DNA of 64,000 nucleotides from Pipra filicauda (Eukaryota; Chordata; Aves; Passeriformes; Pipridae): NCBI RefSeq assembly GCF_003945595.2, contig NW_024104616.1, positions 372,001 to 436,000 on the forward strand. Reading direction: 5' to 3'. The notes beneath the pieces are model-generated. The model was not told the DNA's origin and ran no database searches. It saw only the letters and a list, made by a program, of their open reading frames with translations. A program made the position numbers and the translations under genes. Each line of letters starts with the position of its first letter. The stretch's first letter is position 1. Of the stretch, positions 35,901 to 48,260 are shown in pieces.

Positions 35901-37225
35901 CTCACCACAGAACTGTATGGCAGCATAAAGCTTTTGCCGTCCACAGTTTTGAACTTCACACTGAAAAATTTTCTATATTAGTGTCCTCATTTCATATAGT
36001 TTCTGAAAAATGGCATTCATTTAATCCAAATATGCAATGTGGATGCATTTATAGTAACACAGAGCTGTTTATTCAAACTAGCTTCATTTTGCACAGATTG
36101 TCAGATTGATTTTTTGTGATTTACTGGTTGCCCAAACTCAAGATCAATGACACCACTGTGAAAAATCTACTAATAACCTGAAACTATATGCCTAACACTG
36201 GCAATTTAACTTCCGGCATCACCAGCTATTTCACTGCAGACTATTTCAGCAGAAGCATTCACTTACTCCCACTGTTTAAAACCTTTGTGGCATTTCATGT
36301 GGTATAAATATTTGCTGGGGGACCAGAGGGTAAGAGTTTTTTATATGTGCTTCTGAAGTAATAAAATGAGACTCCATCTCCTCCACACCTATTCACAATT
36401 GTTGGTAATGGAGTGTGGTATTAAAGGGTAATGATGGCACACTTGGCACCATGTTGCTGACTGTTCTATAAAGAGAAGCCTAAAGAATATTGACTGTGCT
36501 GCCTAAAGAAATGAATTAATTCATTGATGAGCAATGTGCATGCATTTATACTAGTTCCTACTCTAATATATTTTTTAAAAATGTTTTTACAGTTCTTGGT
36601 ATTTTACCTAAAATACTTGTTTACTTGATGAATCTCCCATGCAACTTAGGAATGGGGAGATGGGAAGCAAAAGACCTGAACGTGAAAGGAGGCAGTTAAT
36701 GACAGGGGCATCAGAAGGGGTGTCTGCTATGGTAGCTGGTCATCGGTGGTCCTCTGTTGGCAAACAAAGCTGTCTCTTACCAAAAGAAAAAATGCTGGTC
36801 AAAGTTTCCAAGTTAATTTCAAAGTTCATATTTTACTTTTTTTTTTTGCCTGCAAGGCACTATGGGATGTTTGACTTTCAGCTCATTAGCCATGAGATAC
36901 CGGCCTCAGTTTTCAGTCTTTTTTGGAGCAGGTTCAGATGTTTGGTGCATCACTGAGATGCTCCCAGGATTGCCATAGGAAATCAGGTGCCGGTGCTGGC
37001 GCTGAATGCAGGTGCTAAGCAATCCCATTTTAAATGGAGGTTTTTTCTTTTCTGCAGGCAGTTATGCACCACCTGTACAGCCTCACTCTCCTGGGATTTT
37101 GTCTTCAGTCTACTTATGGAAAATGAACTATATTTACCTACAGTCTAGCCCTGTTTATGCATTGGTTCCTGAGGTTTGCTGAAATGAGTTACAGTCGGTA
37201 TTTGTAAAAGGCAGCATAAACTAGC
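32911..37225. other. Non-coding sequence
   Basis: No gene is recognised. Open frames of 60-105 codons on both strands (for example 33877-34179 minus and 36639-36956 plus) have no domains. A short TG-rich run (TGTGTATATATGTGTGT) occurs near 35280. The rest is unremarkable. Confidence 0.55.
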
Positions 37226-37268
37226 AAATAAATTCCTGGCCAAGGAATTTATAATAAATTCCTGGCCA
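37226..37268. repeat. Short direct repeat containing an inverted repeat
   Basis: The word ATAAATTCCTGGCCAA occurs twice, 26 bases apart. Between the copies the sequence AAATTCCTGGCCAAGGAATTT forms an inverted repeat with 8-base arms. This looks like a small local duplication. Confidence 0.75.
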
Positions 37269-40200
37269 AACACCTTGAATTGGATTTTCCCTTCTAGATG
37301 CCGACATCTCAGCTGTCTTACCACAAAGCTCTTAACTTGAAGGAGTAATCACCTATCTCAGCCATGGGATAATGGGCACTAGGTAAACCCCTATATTTTG
37401 TATTTTTATGTGATTATAGAGAAGGCTGTCTGCATCACAGGGCACTTAATAACTGTCCACTTTGAAAGACTAAACCACTGAGGGATGGATGTAGTCTCTA
37501 CATGAGTTTCTACTTTTGAGGAATAAAATGAGAGATTTAAGCCTATCTCCAAAACCAAAAAGCAACAACAACAAAAAACTAATGAGGTGATGAGCTGAAT
37601 AGCCTACCAGGACAAAGAAACCAGTAAAAAGCAAAGCTACAGTAGGTAATTTTGAATAACTCTAACCTCACTAACTAAAAGCCCAAACTCCTCAGAAATG
37701 TCATGACATTGCTTGTCAACATATTCCTTTCTATTGCTTTATTCTGGATTGTTTCCAGCTGAGACATTCTTTTTGTCATAGGTCGCCAAAGACATCCTAC
37801 AGCTATTCTCTGCATATAATTCTTTACAGACAAAAAGCTATCATTTTCTGCTCACCAACTCACTCGTGATTGGAAACTTGCCAGAAGAAAAAAAAAGGAA
37901 AGTTCAAATATAATTGCAACTGTTGTCACGCAAAATGAAAAGTGACCCTAGCGTGAGTAGCAGGTTATCAGGTCCCAAATAATTTATACATTTTAACAAC
38001 CATAAATGGCAGAAATCTAATAAACTGGCAGCCTCCAGGGAATTGCATTTTAGGAATTGAATACAGAAAAGCTGTTTGCAGATAGTAAAAAGGGAAACAG
38101 CAGTTTTAGACTATACAAAATCCTGGGAAATAACTAAGTGTAATACTATTCCTCATGACAATTGTGTTCCCTGGGTCTCGCTGGTCTTGTGTCAGGATCC
38201 ATCTCTCTTTTCCAATGGACTGCATGCTCTAAGTGATCAGTTTGATGGATCCAGCCTGTTGCTGGTATCTGTCTTCCCTTCCCAACCTTCCCAGCCCTCC
38301 ACACAGAAATTCAACTCTTGAACATTGTCTGACATGGTTAATGCCTTTCCTCTCATCTCAACTCCCTGGCAAGCCTGAAATATTCCAGCTGGTTTATATG
38401 TTCCATGATGTGTCTATGCTTCATCACATTTCCTGACCTGCTTCATCACTCTCTGACTGGTTTAATTTCTTGCTATCAAGGTTGTCATTAGAAGATTTTT
38501 CTGATAAGGGGAGAAAAAAACATAAAGACTCTATTGCCTTTGAATCCAGTCCTCTGGATTTCACAGAACTGGCCCACCTATGGATTTTAGTCTCTTTTAT
38601 AATATTGCTTTTAGCTGAAATACTTTTACCTTATTTAAGAAAGGGTCTTGCACTGGGATTGTATTGTACTGGCATCCACAATTTCACACTTTGCACCTGT
38701 GAACAGCACCGCTTTTATCTTTTTCTCTGTCCATATAGCCATCCAGAGAGATGTATTTTATAAACAGCGAGTACTTTGGCGTGTTTAAATAAGCTTTTGA
38801 AAGTACTTAGAAAGAAATAAGCTTCTTTATGTGGAAAAGAAAAAGATGAAGCCAGTGGTGCAGCCTGAATCCTTAATCTGTGCAGGCTTATTTTATTTAG
38901 CTAAATCACAAAATATCTAGAATGTTTGAAGTACCTCTTGTAAAAAAATAAGCATAACAGAGTGTTAGCTAAGAAGTCATGAGGAAGAAAACCTGCTATC
39001 AATAGGAAGGATGTTGTTGGAGACAAATTTTAAAGCAACAGGGCAGATGGATAAATATATTAGTGCCCAATTCTGTCATGAACCAAGAACTAATCCTGAA
39101 ATCAGAAAAGAGAAGTTAAAAGAGAGGGTTAGAACTGAAGCAGAAAGTGTTTTTAGAATCCATACCACAGCAGATGTTTTACCACTGGATTCAGACAGAG
39201 CTGAAAACATCTTGGTAAAATATTGGCTGGCATCAAGTCCTCTTTTCTGAGGACACCCTGATTATCCTGGCAGAGCTAAAATACATCCCTGTCCAGGAGC
39301 TGATAGAGAAATGGTAACAGCCAGTGGGTGGCTACTGATTTAAAGAAAAGCGTTAACAGTTTGTTCGGAGAGCAGATGAGGTGCGGAAATGGTATTTGAC
39401 ATCAATTCAATGTTCTGACCTCACTCACCTTTGTTTTTTTTAGCATTGCCTGTGCTGGCTGTATCATGTCATACTGCAGAAGGAAATTCAATAAGCACTA
39501 CTGGTATTAGTGGATATTTATACCTCCCTTATAAGAAAACACACTCTAGTTTAATGGCAGCCCATGTTTTTATGACAAGTATCTGAAAAAGAACATCAGC
39601 CGTTTTCAGTTACTTACCAGCATGACTGACATTATGTGCTTTTCTGTGGTGTTTTGCCCAGTTTCGTTCAAATACTTCTTTGAGCATTCAAAGAAGCTTC
39701 CAGTATTTCTACAGAAATTTCTACTTCCACAGTCTAATTACATGAAAGTATTTATTAACAACTTGTGTTTTCAGCTCCTTTTAAAAATATCTAAAAACCT
39801 CAAGTAAACAAGGATGACTTCATTATAAACAAAACTTGCTTCAAATAAAACTCATAATTCTGTACAATGTTCTTGTTTTGTCAGCCAGACAGTTCATTTA
39901 ATATATAAACATATATAAACATGTTTGAAAATAATTGAGTAGTGGATTTACAGGAGTTGGTATTGGGATGTATCTTTCTTTTGTTGCATTACTCCGACAC
40001 AAATGTGATTTGCTGCCATGTTTAACAAGGTTAAGTGATCTTTGTTTAGTTTCTCTCCTTCCATTCTTTCTAGACAATTTAGAAGTCAGAATTTTTAAAG
40101 AAAAACAGCTGACAACAAGAGCACAACACTGGCGTATTTATGCCTGTTTTCCAGCAGCAGTAAGAGGGAGAAGATGAGCACAGTGATAATAAGCTCATAA

Positions 40201-43200
40201 GGGTAGCGTCACCATGGTAAATTGTCAGAGTAACTCCTCAATAGGGCACAGGACTAAATTTAGAAGACTACACTGCTGGTGAGTCACTGATCATTGCACA
40301 AGTAACATGGTCTTCTGTTGTGAACACATATACTGTGTTTTGCATGCAGCATGGGTATGCAGTTTGGTGGTGGTCTATATTAGACAGTTGTATATATTAA
40401 ATTGTCATGGATGAGATAGAGTAAACAACAACCCCCTGTGGATCTGGATATTGGGATTTATTTAAGAACCCTTGAGATTAAAGCTTTTACCCTGCTTGAT
40501 TTCCTCACACAATCATTTTCTCTGTTCCCACCAGCACTGTGCTCCCCAGGTCTCAGTGTCCCTGCCCAGGGAAGGATAAGCAGAAAACCCAGTCAGGTGA
40601 TGTTGTGCCACTGCTCTCAGGTACCAGTTTCAGGTGTGAGAGGTCTCTGGTCTAGCAGCCAAGGTGTCTGGTCACTTCACAGCACTTTTCTCTATGCACT
40701 GATCTGATTTCCAGGGTCTTCTGAAGCTTCCAGGATTTTTTCTCCAGTCCTGGTCTTCACCGCCTTCTTTTCCAGCCCCCAGATTTCCCCATCTAAATAG
40801 TCAATGTGCAGTAGGAAACATATGATCAACTCCTAATTGGTGGTTCTGTCTTACATCTTATTATTAATTGGAGGAATCAGGACCTGCCACAGTTAATGAG
40901 TCCTGATGTTATCAAAATTTACAGTTGGCCCATACCAGTTACAGCTAGCAGGCGACAGGCTCATGCCTGCTTGTGAGTTCAAAAGTTCAGTTTCAGAGTC
41001 ACCCACTCACCCACAGACATGCAATTATCTGCTGCAATCTAAGTTATCTTCACCTACCACTGTTATTAAAAAGAAAAAAAAGGCAGCCAAATCCTGGTGG
41101 AAAAATAACTGGATTTTTTTTTTCCTGGAAATAAAGAATCTCAATGACTCTGGTGCACCTATGGCAGTGATAACTATTAGGACTTCTACCTTAGTGGAAT
41201 ATCAGGTAAAAAGGCATGCACTAAAATTAACTTGTTAAAGTTGTAGTGCAATGACTCAGAACTAGAAAACAGGCTTTTTGGGGGTTTTTTTTGCCTTTTT
41301 TTTCCCCCTACAGCACTATACACTGTGTAGTGAAATTTCAAATTTTTGTGTTTAGGTTTAGATAAAATCAATAGCAATTTCAGGTAACATTTAGAAGTTG
41401 TTCTTTCTTCTGAAATTTGTCGTATTAGAGTACAGGTTAGACTTCTCAAATAACAGATTTCTGATGTATGGGACCATGTCTGGCTTACACAATCTTTGGA
41501 ACAGAACCTGTGTACATTGGCGCTCTGGAAAGACCAGAACAACTGAGCTCATGTCCGAGTAGGGAAGAGCTGGAAAGGGCTGTGCTTTTTATTTGGACTT
41601 TTTTTTTTTTAGTACTCTTCCTGTGGGTGATCTAGAGGAAAAATAAAGAAAGAGGCCTTTAGGGATATTAAATGTACTAAGTTCACATACATCTGATACA
41701 GAGCTAGCAGAGTTCAAAAGTGACCAGTATATCTGTTCCATTGTATTTTAGCTCTGGCGTTAAAACATTGTGAAAATAAATGTGCTTTTACAACAGATAT
41801 TTTTTCCAAAATCTCCTACCCATAGTCACTATTTCAGTAGCTGTCTATATAAAATGTTAAAATGAGACTAAAACAGCTAGATTATGCTCTTAGTTCTGCA
41901 AACATAACTCTGGAATAGCTCTACAGAGGCTTGTGGAATTATTTCTGATTTACTGTAGTGTAGCTGTGAGACAAATTGGCCTAAAGGGTATGGCTGTCTA
42001 ATATTTTCTTCCGTATACTGCTTTATTACTTTATACACAGAGAAGTAGACAACCTTCTGTTATAGGGTGATTCAGTAGTTCCCCAAGACACTGTGATACC
42101 ATTATAACCACACAGACAGCCAGATGCATCAAGCTGACAGCTAACAGACTCTTTCAATTTCTTGGTGTCAGTTGCCACCCAGTGATTTACATCCGAAAAT
42201 GAACATACAGAAAAATAGTTTGTGATAGCTCAACATGTGGATGATATCTTCATTGCTCTAATACCACCACTTTTTGGAGCAGAAACTTGAAATTTGTCAG
42301 AGGTATAGTCTCTGTGTCCAAAATATCTGATATTTTAACAGAACTTTGTTATTACCCTGAAAAAGGAGGAAAATAAGAACAACTGGAGATTGCCAGGCAC
42401 ATCACAGATGTCAGGGAGCTATGCAGATAAATATTTGAAAAACAAAAGGTCCAACCACAGTGTTACAGTGAAGTGTTTGCTGCAGAGTCTTACAGCAAAG
42501 ACCTTGAGAGTTGAAATCATGATTCTGAATGAAGGATACATCATCCTTTGTCTTAGTACTGCTGTGATTCATGTTGTCTACAGATTGGCATTGGCAGAAG
42601 AAGGATCAGGAATGGAAGCAGGGCTTTGAGGTTCTCTTGCCCTAATATTGTGAAGATCTACAAGGCTCAAATCCCGTAAGAATAAGAATTTGGTTTAAAT
42701 AAGTTGGGTAATAAAGATTGTAGGGATAAGAGTTTCAGCTTGGTCAGAAGGATGAAAGTTGGACCAAACAGGTGGAATATAAGCAAGAGTATCGTACTTG
42801 CTGAGGGCAGGTGAAACAAGGGTGAGTGGAAGGGTAAGGAGCACTACGCTTAGACAAGATGGGGAGACCTCACATTGACTTTACAATTGTAAAAGTGCTC
42901 TTTTAGCAAAGTGTTTGTTTTAAAGTTCTGGCTGCTACTTGTGTAACCTTAGGTCAATTCTCCTCTGATCTCTTTTTGAGCAACTAAACCTGTTTTCATA
43001 GTATTCTACATCCATATGCTGTGTATAGTACATTACTGAGTTTTATAGTATTTCATTTGTAAAATTACAGGTTGATTAGCATTGATATCAGCATTGTTAA
43101 TGCAGTAGTGAAAATAAAAACAATCGCACTGACCTTTGGGACTTGACTGTTTGGCCTACTGGGTCTCACTCAGGCAAACTCATTACAGCTAAATAAATTT

Positions 43201-46200
43201 TCTAATTAACGAGTGAACACTCTGGACAAGAACTCTGCATCTCCTTTCACAGTGTCTTGTTTGATGCCCTGAATTTGCCAGCACTTCAGAACATGTATTT
43301 GGGAAATGCTGCTTGCTTTGTGCTCCCAAAAGTCTGATGTGAAAGTGTCTTTTCACTCCACACAGTTTAGCATATATGGAAATTTTCACTGAAATGGAGG
43401 AAAAGGGTTGATCTGGGAAAGCATGCAGCCATATACAAAAGCAGGTCAGGTTGTAATACTGACTATAAATGTTATATTTTAAAAAATGGAAGCAGCCAAG
43501 CACTGTTTAATTGTAAGTCCATGTGAAAAAAACAAAGGTTCAAAGGAGAAGGAAGAGTTGCTTGATCCAAACCCATGGAATATCGCCACTTTGGGTAGAT
43601 GATTTCCTGCATGAATGAGTCAAAGTTTTTAGGGAGAGCAAATGTTTTTAAAACTGGAGAAACAGATAGGCTTTCAGACCCGTCAGCCCGTTTTTAAATA
43701 TGACATGGAAACAAAAAACTTTAAAGTTAAACACAAGCTGAGAACAACTATTCTGAATAAAATTGCAAACTTTTATACAATGATGTGATAAAGTAGTTCT
43801 ACCCAGTGTGAGGAAAAGATGATGTTAATTTATCACTTGTCAAAAATGGTGGTATGTAAGAAAATGGAACATGAGAAGAATAGATTGAGTTTCTACAAAA
43901 GCTATGATTTCTAATATTTAGTAATTTTTAGTTCTCAAGGCCATCTTTCTGAGGCACTTTCCAAACAGGAGAGATACCTCCCTTAATGATGAGAGCAGGG
44001 AGGTTAGTACCGAAGAACCCATATGATGAGAAATGTTCTCCTCTTGGTTAACTAGGTCTTTTGATCCTTGATCAGTTATCTGTGTGTGTTCGTTTTGACA
44101 TGCAGTGGTACTTAAATTTAACTGTATGGTTTACATGTGGACATCTGGTGCACTGGATCAATAAATTCACTGCAGGAAGCATGAACGGAAGAGCTAGGGA
44201 TTTTCATGGTACTATTATGTGAGCATTAATTCTAAGATGTGATAGTACAGTGGCAAGTTCTGTTTGTTTCTTTATGTTGGTCATAAGGAGAAGCTTGTCC
44301 TAATGATGATTTTAGGCAGGTGGGAGGGATGTCTGAATTTTTCCGTAAAAATTCGTAGAAGACACTGTCCATCTCTAACAGTCCTCCTTCACACCCTTCA
44401 GGTGTAAGGGCTGGACCAGTATTTTTGCTACATCACTTTTCTTTCTTTCTTTTCCTTTAAAGAGTCAGAGAGGAACCAAATGTTGCGTAGAACCATGCCC
44501 AGCTGTCCTTCAGATAAACCACTCCAAAAGACACCACTGTCTGGAACTTCTGCTTCCCTAAACTGCATGTACCACAGCTTGTCTGTTCTGTGCAGGTGAG
44601 CAGTAGGCAGAGAGAGCAGAAGCTGCACCTCATGCTCGCTTTTTCAAAACTGCACTGAATTACAGTTCTGCTGGAAAATATAACATTGCATTATTCTAAG
44701 AAATAAAATACAATTATTTTTTCCCCCTCAGGAATAAGCTAAGCAAAGATAAGAAGATACAGCACAAGAAAGCATTTAAGAAGCATACAGTTGAGCACTG
44801 CTTTAACTTAGGGTCATGTTCTGGTCTCAGGTATACCAAAGCACAAAGCTCATGGAAATCATCATACAAACATATATGTATCTCGGGCCATAAATTTACC
44901 TTCAGTTTGGACATATTTATTTTTCCTGGAACATGACTATCTACACCTTTGAACTCCTATGTAAATTTCAGATCTTCCTTCCTGTTATTTGCCAGTACAG
45001 GAGTACAATAAATTGAGAAGACAATTTTTTTTTTGAAGATTTTTTCTTTTCAGGAAAACCCTCCAGAGGTGTAAGGCAAGTACAGTGCTGGGTCAGGTCT
45101 TGCATACTATTTGGAAGCACAAAACAGAAGAAAGAATGAATGGAGAGTTTTCGTGTCTAATAGGCAGGTGCTATAACTAATTTATAAGGATATTAGGTAA
45201 ATTTTCAAGGTAGTATCTGGAGCAGCACCTGAGACTACCTGTGTCAGGTTCTTCTCAACCCCTTTCCCAACCTATGCTTTCCAAAGAATGATACAATTGA
45301 ATCAGCACTGTGAAAGGATTGCATGAAAGTAGGAAGAAAAATGGAGGATTCCTTTTTAGAAGTCATGGACATTCATAAACATCAGGCATAGACAGAGGAT
45401 ATGTGGGAATCAATTCAGCAGAAGTTGCATTTTCATCTGCTTGTAGGTGTTTTTGGACCGTAGGAGGAATATGTAATAATGGTTTTATAATCACAAGAAA
45501 TTTGGCTGTAGGATGACATACTTATGGAACAATTTGTTTCTGGTTTTACTGAGATTATTCACTAGTGTAAGCAATATGTTTACATGACAAATGAAAATAG
45601 AAAGCAGATTTTTCTCATTTTTAGTCAAGGATAACTAAATATATCCAATCTGAAGTGTTAATAATAACTTCCCAGTGTGCATCACACTTAAAATAGTTAC
45701 TATTCCTGTTTTATTAGCACAATTTCATTAGCACATTTATATGCAGGGCTTAATTGACAGAAGAGTAGCAGAACTATTCTTGTAGGATATTTCTGTTTTA
45801 AAAGCCTTTTTGACCAAAGGTAGTACTGAAAAGATTAATGTATACTGAAAAACAGGATGTGATTTAATGATTGTTTTATCATTCTCTAGCCATTTTAGCT
45901 AAAATAAACAAAAAAACCCACAGAAAAACAGACTAAACTGAGTTTTATTAAACTCAGAAAGAAAAAAATTATAATGGTTTGGCCTTTTCTTACAATACGT
46001 AATCAAAACAGAAGTGTAGTTATCTTGAGGGATTTTATTAAATCAAAGAACAGAATGGGATTTTTGAAGGTAATAAATGATACAAGACTGCCAAAGACGT
46101 GCAATGCAAACAGTCTTCAGCTAGCTATAACTGAGGAGAATGCATCCTGATCTTGTAGGGGCTCAGTTTAATGTTGGAACAAATAGCCCTGACAACATAA

Positions 46201-47223
46201 TCAGTATCTGTTCAGTAAGACTGTGGGACAAACTCTGGAAAATTTTGAATGAATGGTCAAAAACCCAGTACTGACTGGTTTCTAACCTTTTTGCCCATCA
46301 ATGTAAATGATGAAAATGTGTTGTAGGACACGTCACAAGGGTCAAAGACCACAGGAAGCTGCAGCTGACTCTTAACAAGGAGGCAGCATGACAGAGGGTC
46401 AGAAAGGTATGACATAGGGAAGGGATGAAGACTAATGAGATTACCTGTGGTTTGACAAAATGTTGGACTCGTGCAGAGGACGGTTTGATATTCAGAAAGA
46501 TATGTAATTTAGGGCTGTGCTATCTGAAAAACAAAACCAACCCCTTACTGTCCTACATTTGCTCAAGGGCTAACATTCCAGTGGTTAACAAATACCTCTC
46601 ACTGAAGTTCTTTTTCTTGTTTCTCAGCTTGGACGTTTGTACAGAAATTCAGAAAGGGCAGAGCAGGATGTGGATTCTTGGGGGTTGTGTGTGTAAATGA
46701 GGAATGACTTCGGTAGCAGACAGACTGTTTCCAGAGCGTTGTCTACAGGAAAGATGTAAGAGAAACATTATGTGTCAGATAATTTTTCAGAGATACAGGT
46801 TTTGAACTGATAAATTATGTGAAATCATATTAAGCACTCTCTATATGCCCTGAATCTATTACCTTTTTGGATATATTATCGCCCCTTTAGCCCCAACCCA
46901 GAAGGGGTTAGTCTGGAACATCATCCTCTTCAGTGGGAATTATATGGTCCTTCCAACATAAGTAAGGCACCATTGCCTGGCTAACAAGCAGTGACATCTG
47001 TTGATAAGGATGTCATACAGTGTATGTAGAATAAGCGATATTGCAAATAAAATTATGCCAAGCAGAGATCTGACCAGAACCACAGAGTCTTACAAGGTAG
47101 ATGAGCCTAAGAGGGTCCTAAGTAGCTGAAAGAGAGGTAAAGGCAAACATAGAGCTTGTCTTAATCAGCAGACTAAATATATGGGTCACTCTCTGAAGTT
47201 GTCTCTACTGACTCCATAAATTG
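37269..47223. other. AT-rich non-coding sequence
   Basis: This is the longest stretch without a recognisable feature. Open frames reach 118 codons (41186-41542 minus) but carry no domain, and the longest ones sit in low-complexity or T-rich sequence. Homopolymer-like runs occur near 41100-41115 and 41280-41315. No LTR, CR1 or other known repeat is recognised. Confidence 0.5.
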
Positions 47224-47270
47224 TCTACACTCCTAAATTAGGAGTGTAGAGTTTACACTCCTAAATTAGG
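47224..47270. repeat. Palindromic tandem repeat, 28-bp period
   Basis: Positions 47224-47250 are a perfect inverted repeat, TCTACACTCCTAA, one central A, then its complement. The first 17 bases of the unit starting at 47226 (TACACTCCTAAATTAGG) recur at 47254-47270, giving a 28-base period. It lies about 90 bases left of the GC-rich block. It could fold into a stable hairpin. Confidence 0.9.
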
Positions 47271-47359
47271 CCCTTGAACTGCCTAAATGTCTGTGTGATC
47301 AATCGGACCATCCCTGTGACTTAACTTTGCATCTGTTTCCAGTACAGAGTTGTTGTTTA

Positions 47360-48260
47360 ACCTCATATATATGATCACTTATGAGGCTCCCGGTGGCTGC
47401 CATGCCAGGCAGGCTCCCAGTGGCCGCCCCAGAGGAGGAGAGAAGAGAGGAGGAACTTTGGAGTGCACAGAGGTTTGCCGGTCCAGTTTGGGGGAGGGGA
47501 TCTGACGGGCCGTGGGGTCTCAGTGTGGAAGAAGCCTGTGTACTCCTATGAGGTTGCAAACTACGCTGGGTATGGTACATGCCGTCGGCAGGGTCTCCCA
47601 TGCCAGACAGGTCAAAACCGAAGGGTCAGATATAATATGTCCATGGGCAGGATGGGCTCACCAGCCTTCTGGCAGTCATCCTAGGAGAAGGACAACTCTA
47701 ATTTACAAACCTGGGCAGATGGAGCTCGCTTAGCCCTGTAAGGCCATCCATCTAAGAGAAGAACACTCTAATCAAACCTACGTCCTGAGGACCTTGCTGC
47801 CACTGTCCAAGCTTGTTAGACCCTGGCAGATGAACCTTAGGATTAAAGGGGGGGCCCAGTTCTGCACACACTGAGTCTCACCTAAAAAAATCCACTGCGC
47901 AGGCTCAAAGGTTTTATCCACTTTTGCAAAGCCCTGTAGCAATGGGCAAGGGTCGAAAGGGCAGGTGAAAGGTGCACTGGAAGCCGCAGACCCAACCCTG
48001 CATGCAGGCGGTTCAGGGCATTGGTCATTAGAGGCTGACCGGAGGTGACAGTCTCTTGGGGCAGTACCCTGAACGACCAAGCAGCCTTTTCCAAGGATAG
48101 CACTGCTTGCTCCACTCGGAGAGGGGCCTAGAAAAGGTGGCCTAACCAAAGCTCATCTCCTCCTTCACCTGGTTGGTTAATCGTGGCCAACAGGCATCTT
48201 CTTCTAATACGGTCACACAAAGATCAAAAGACAAAGGCATACACCTGCCTCCAAAGGTTC
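47360..48260. other. GC- and CpG-rich block, possible RTE-type LINE 5' region or retrocopy
   Basis: A roughly 900-bp segment with far more G, C and CpG than anything around it, and sharply bounded on the left at about 47385. It has a short internal duplication (GGCTCCCGGTGGC and GGCTCCCAGTGGC) at its left end. Both strands carry open frames of 70-123 codons, including a minus-strand one at 47778-48149 and plus-strand ones at 47463-47733. All other plus-strand frames are broken by stops. The right part in one plus frame reads GWLIVANRHLLLIRS. By impression only, the text resembles the untranslated region ahead of the endonuclease domain in RTE-clade LINEs. No endonuclease or reverse transcriptase is visible here, so the call is a guess. 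Alternatives are a retrocopied transcript or a non-coding RNA exon. Confidence 0.3.
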
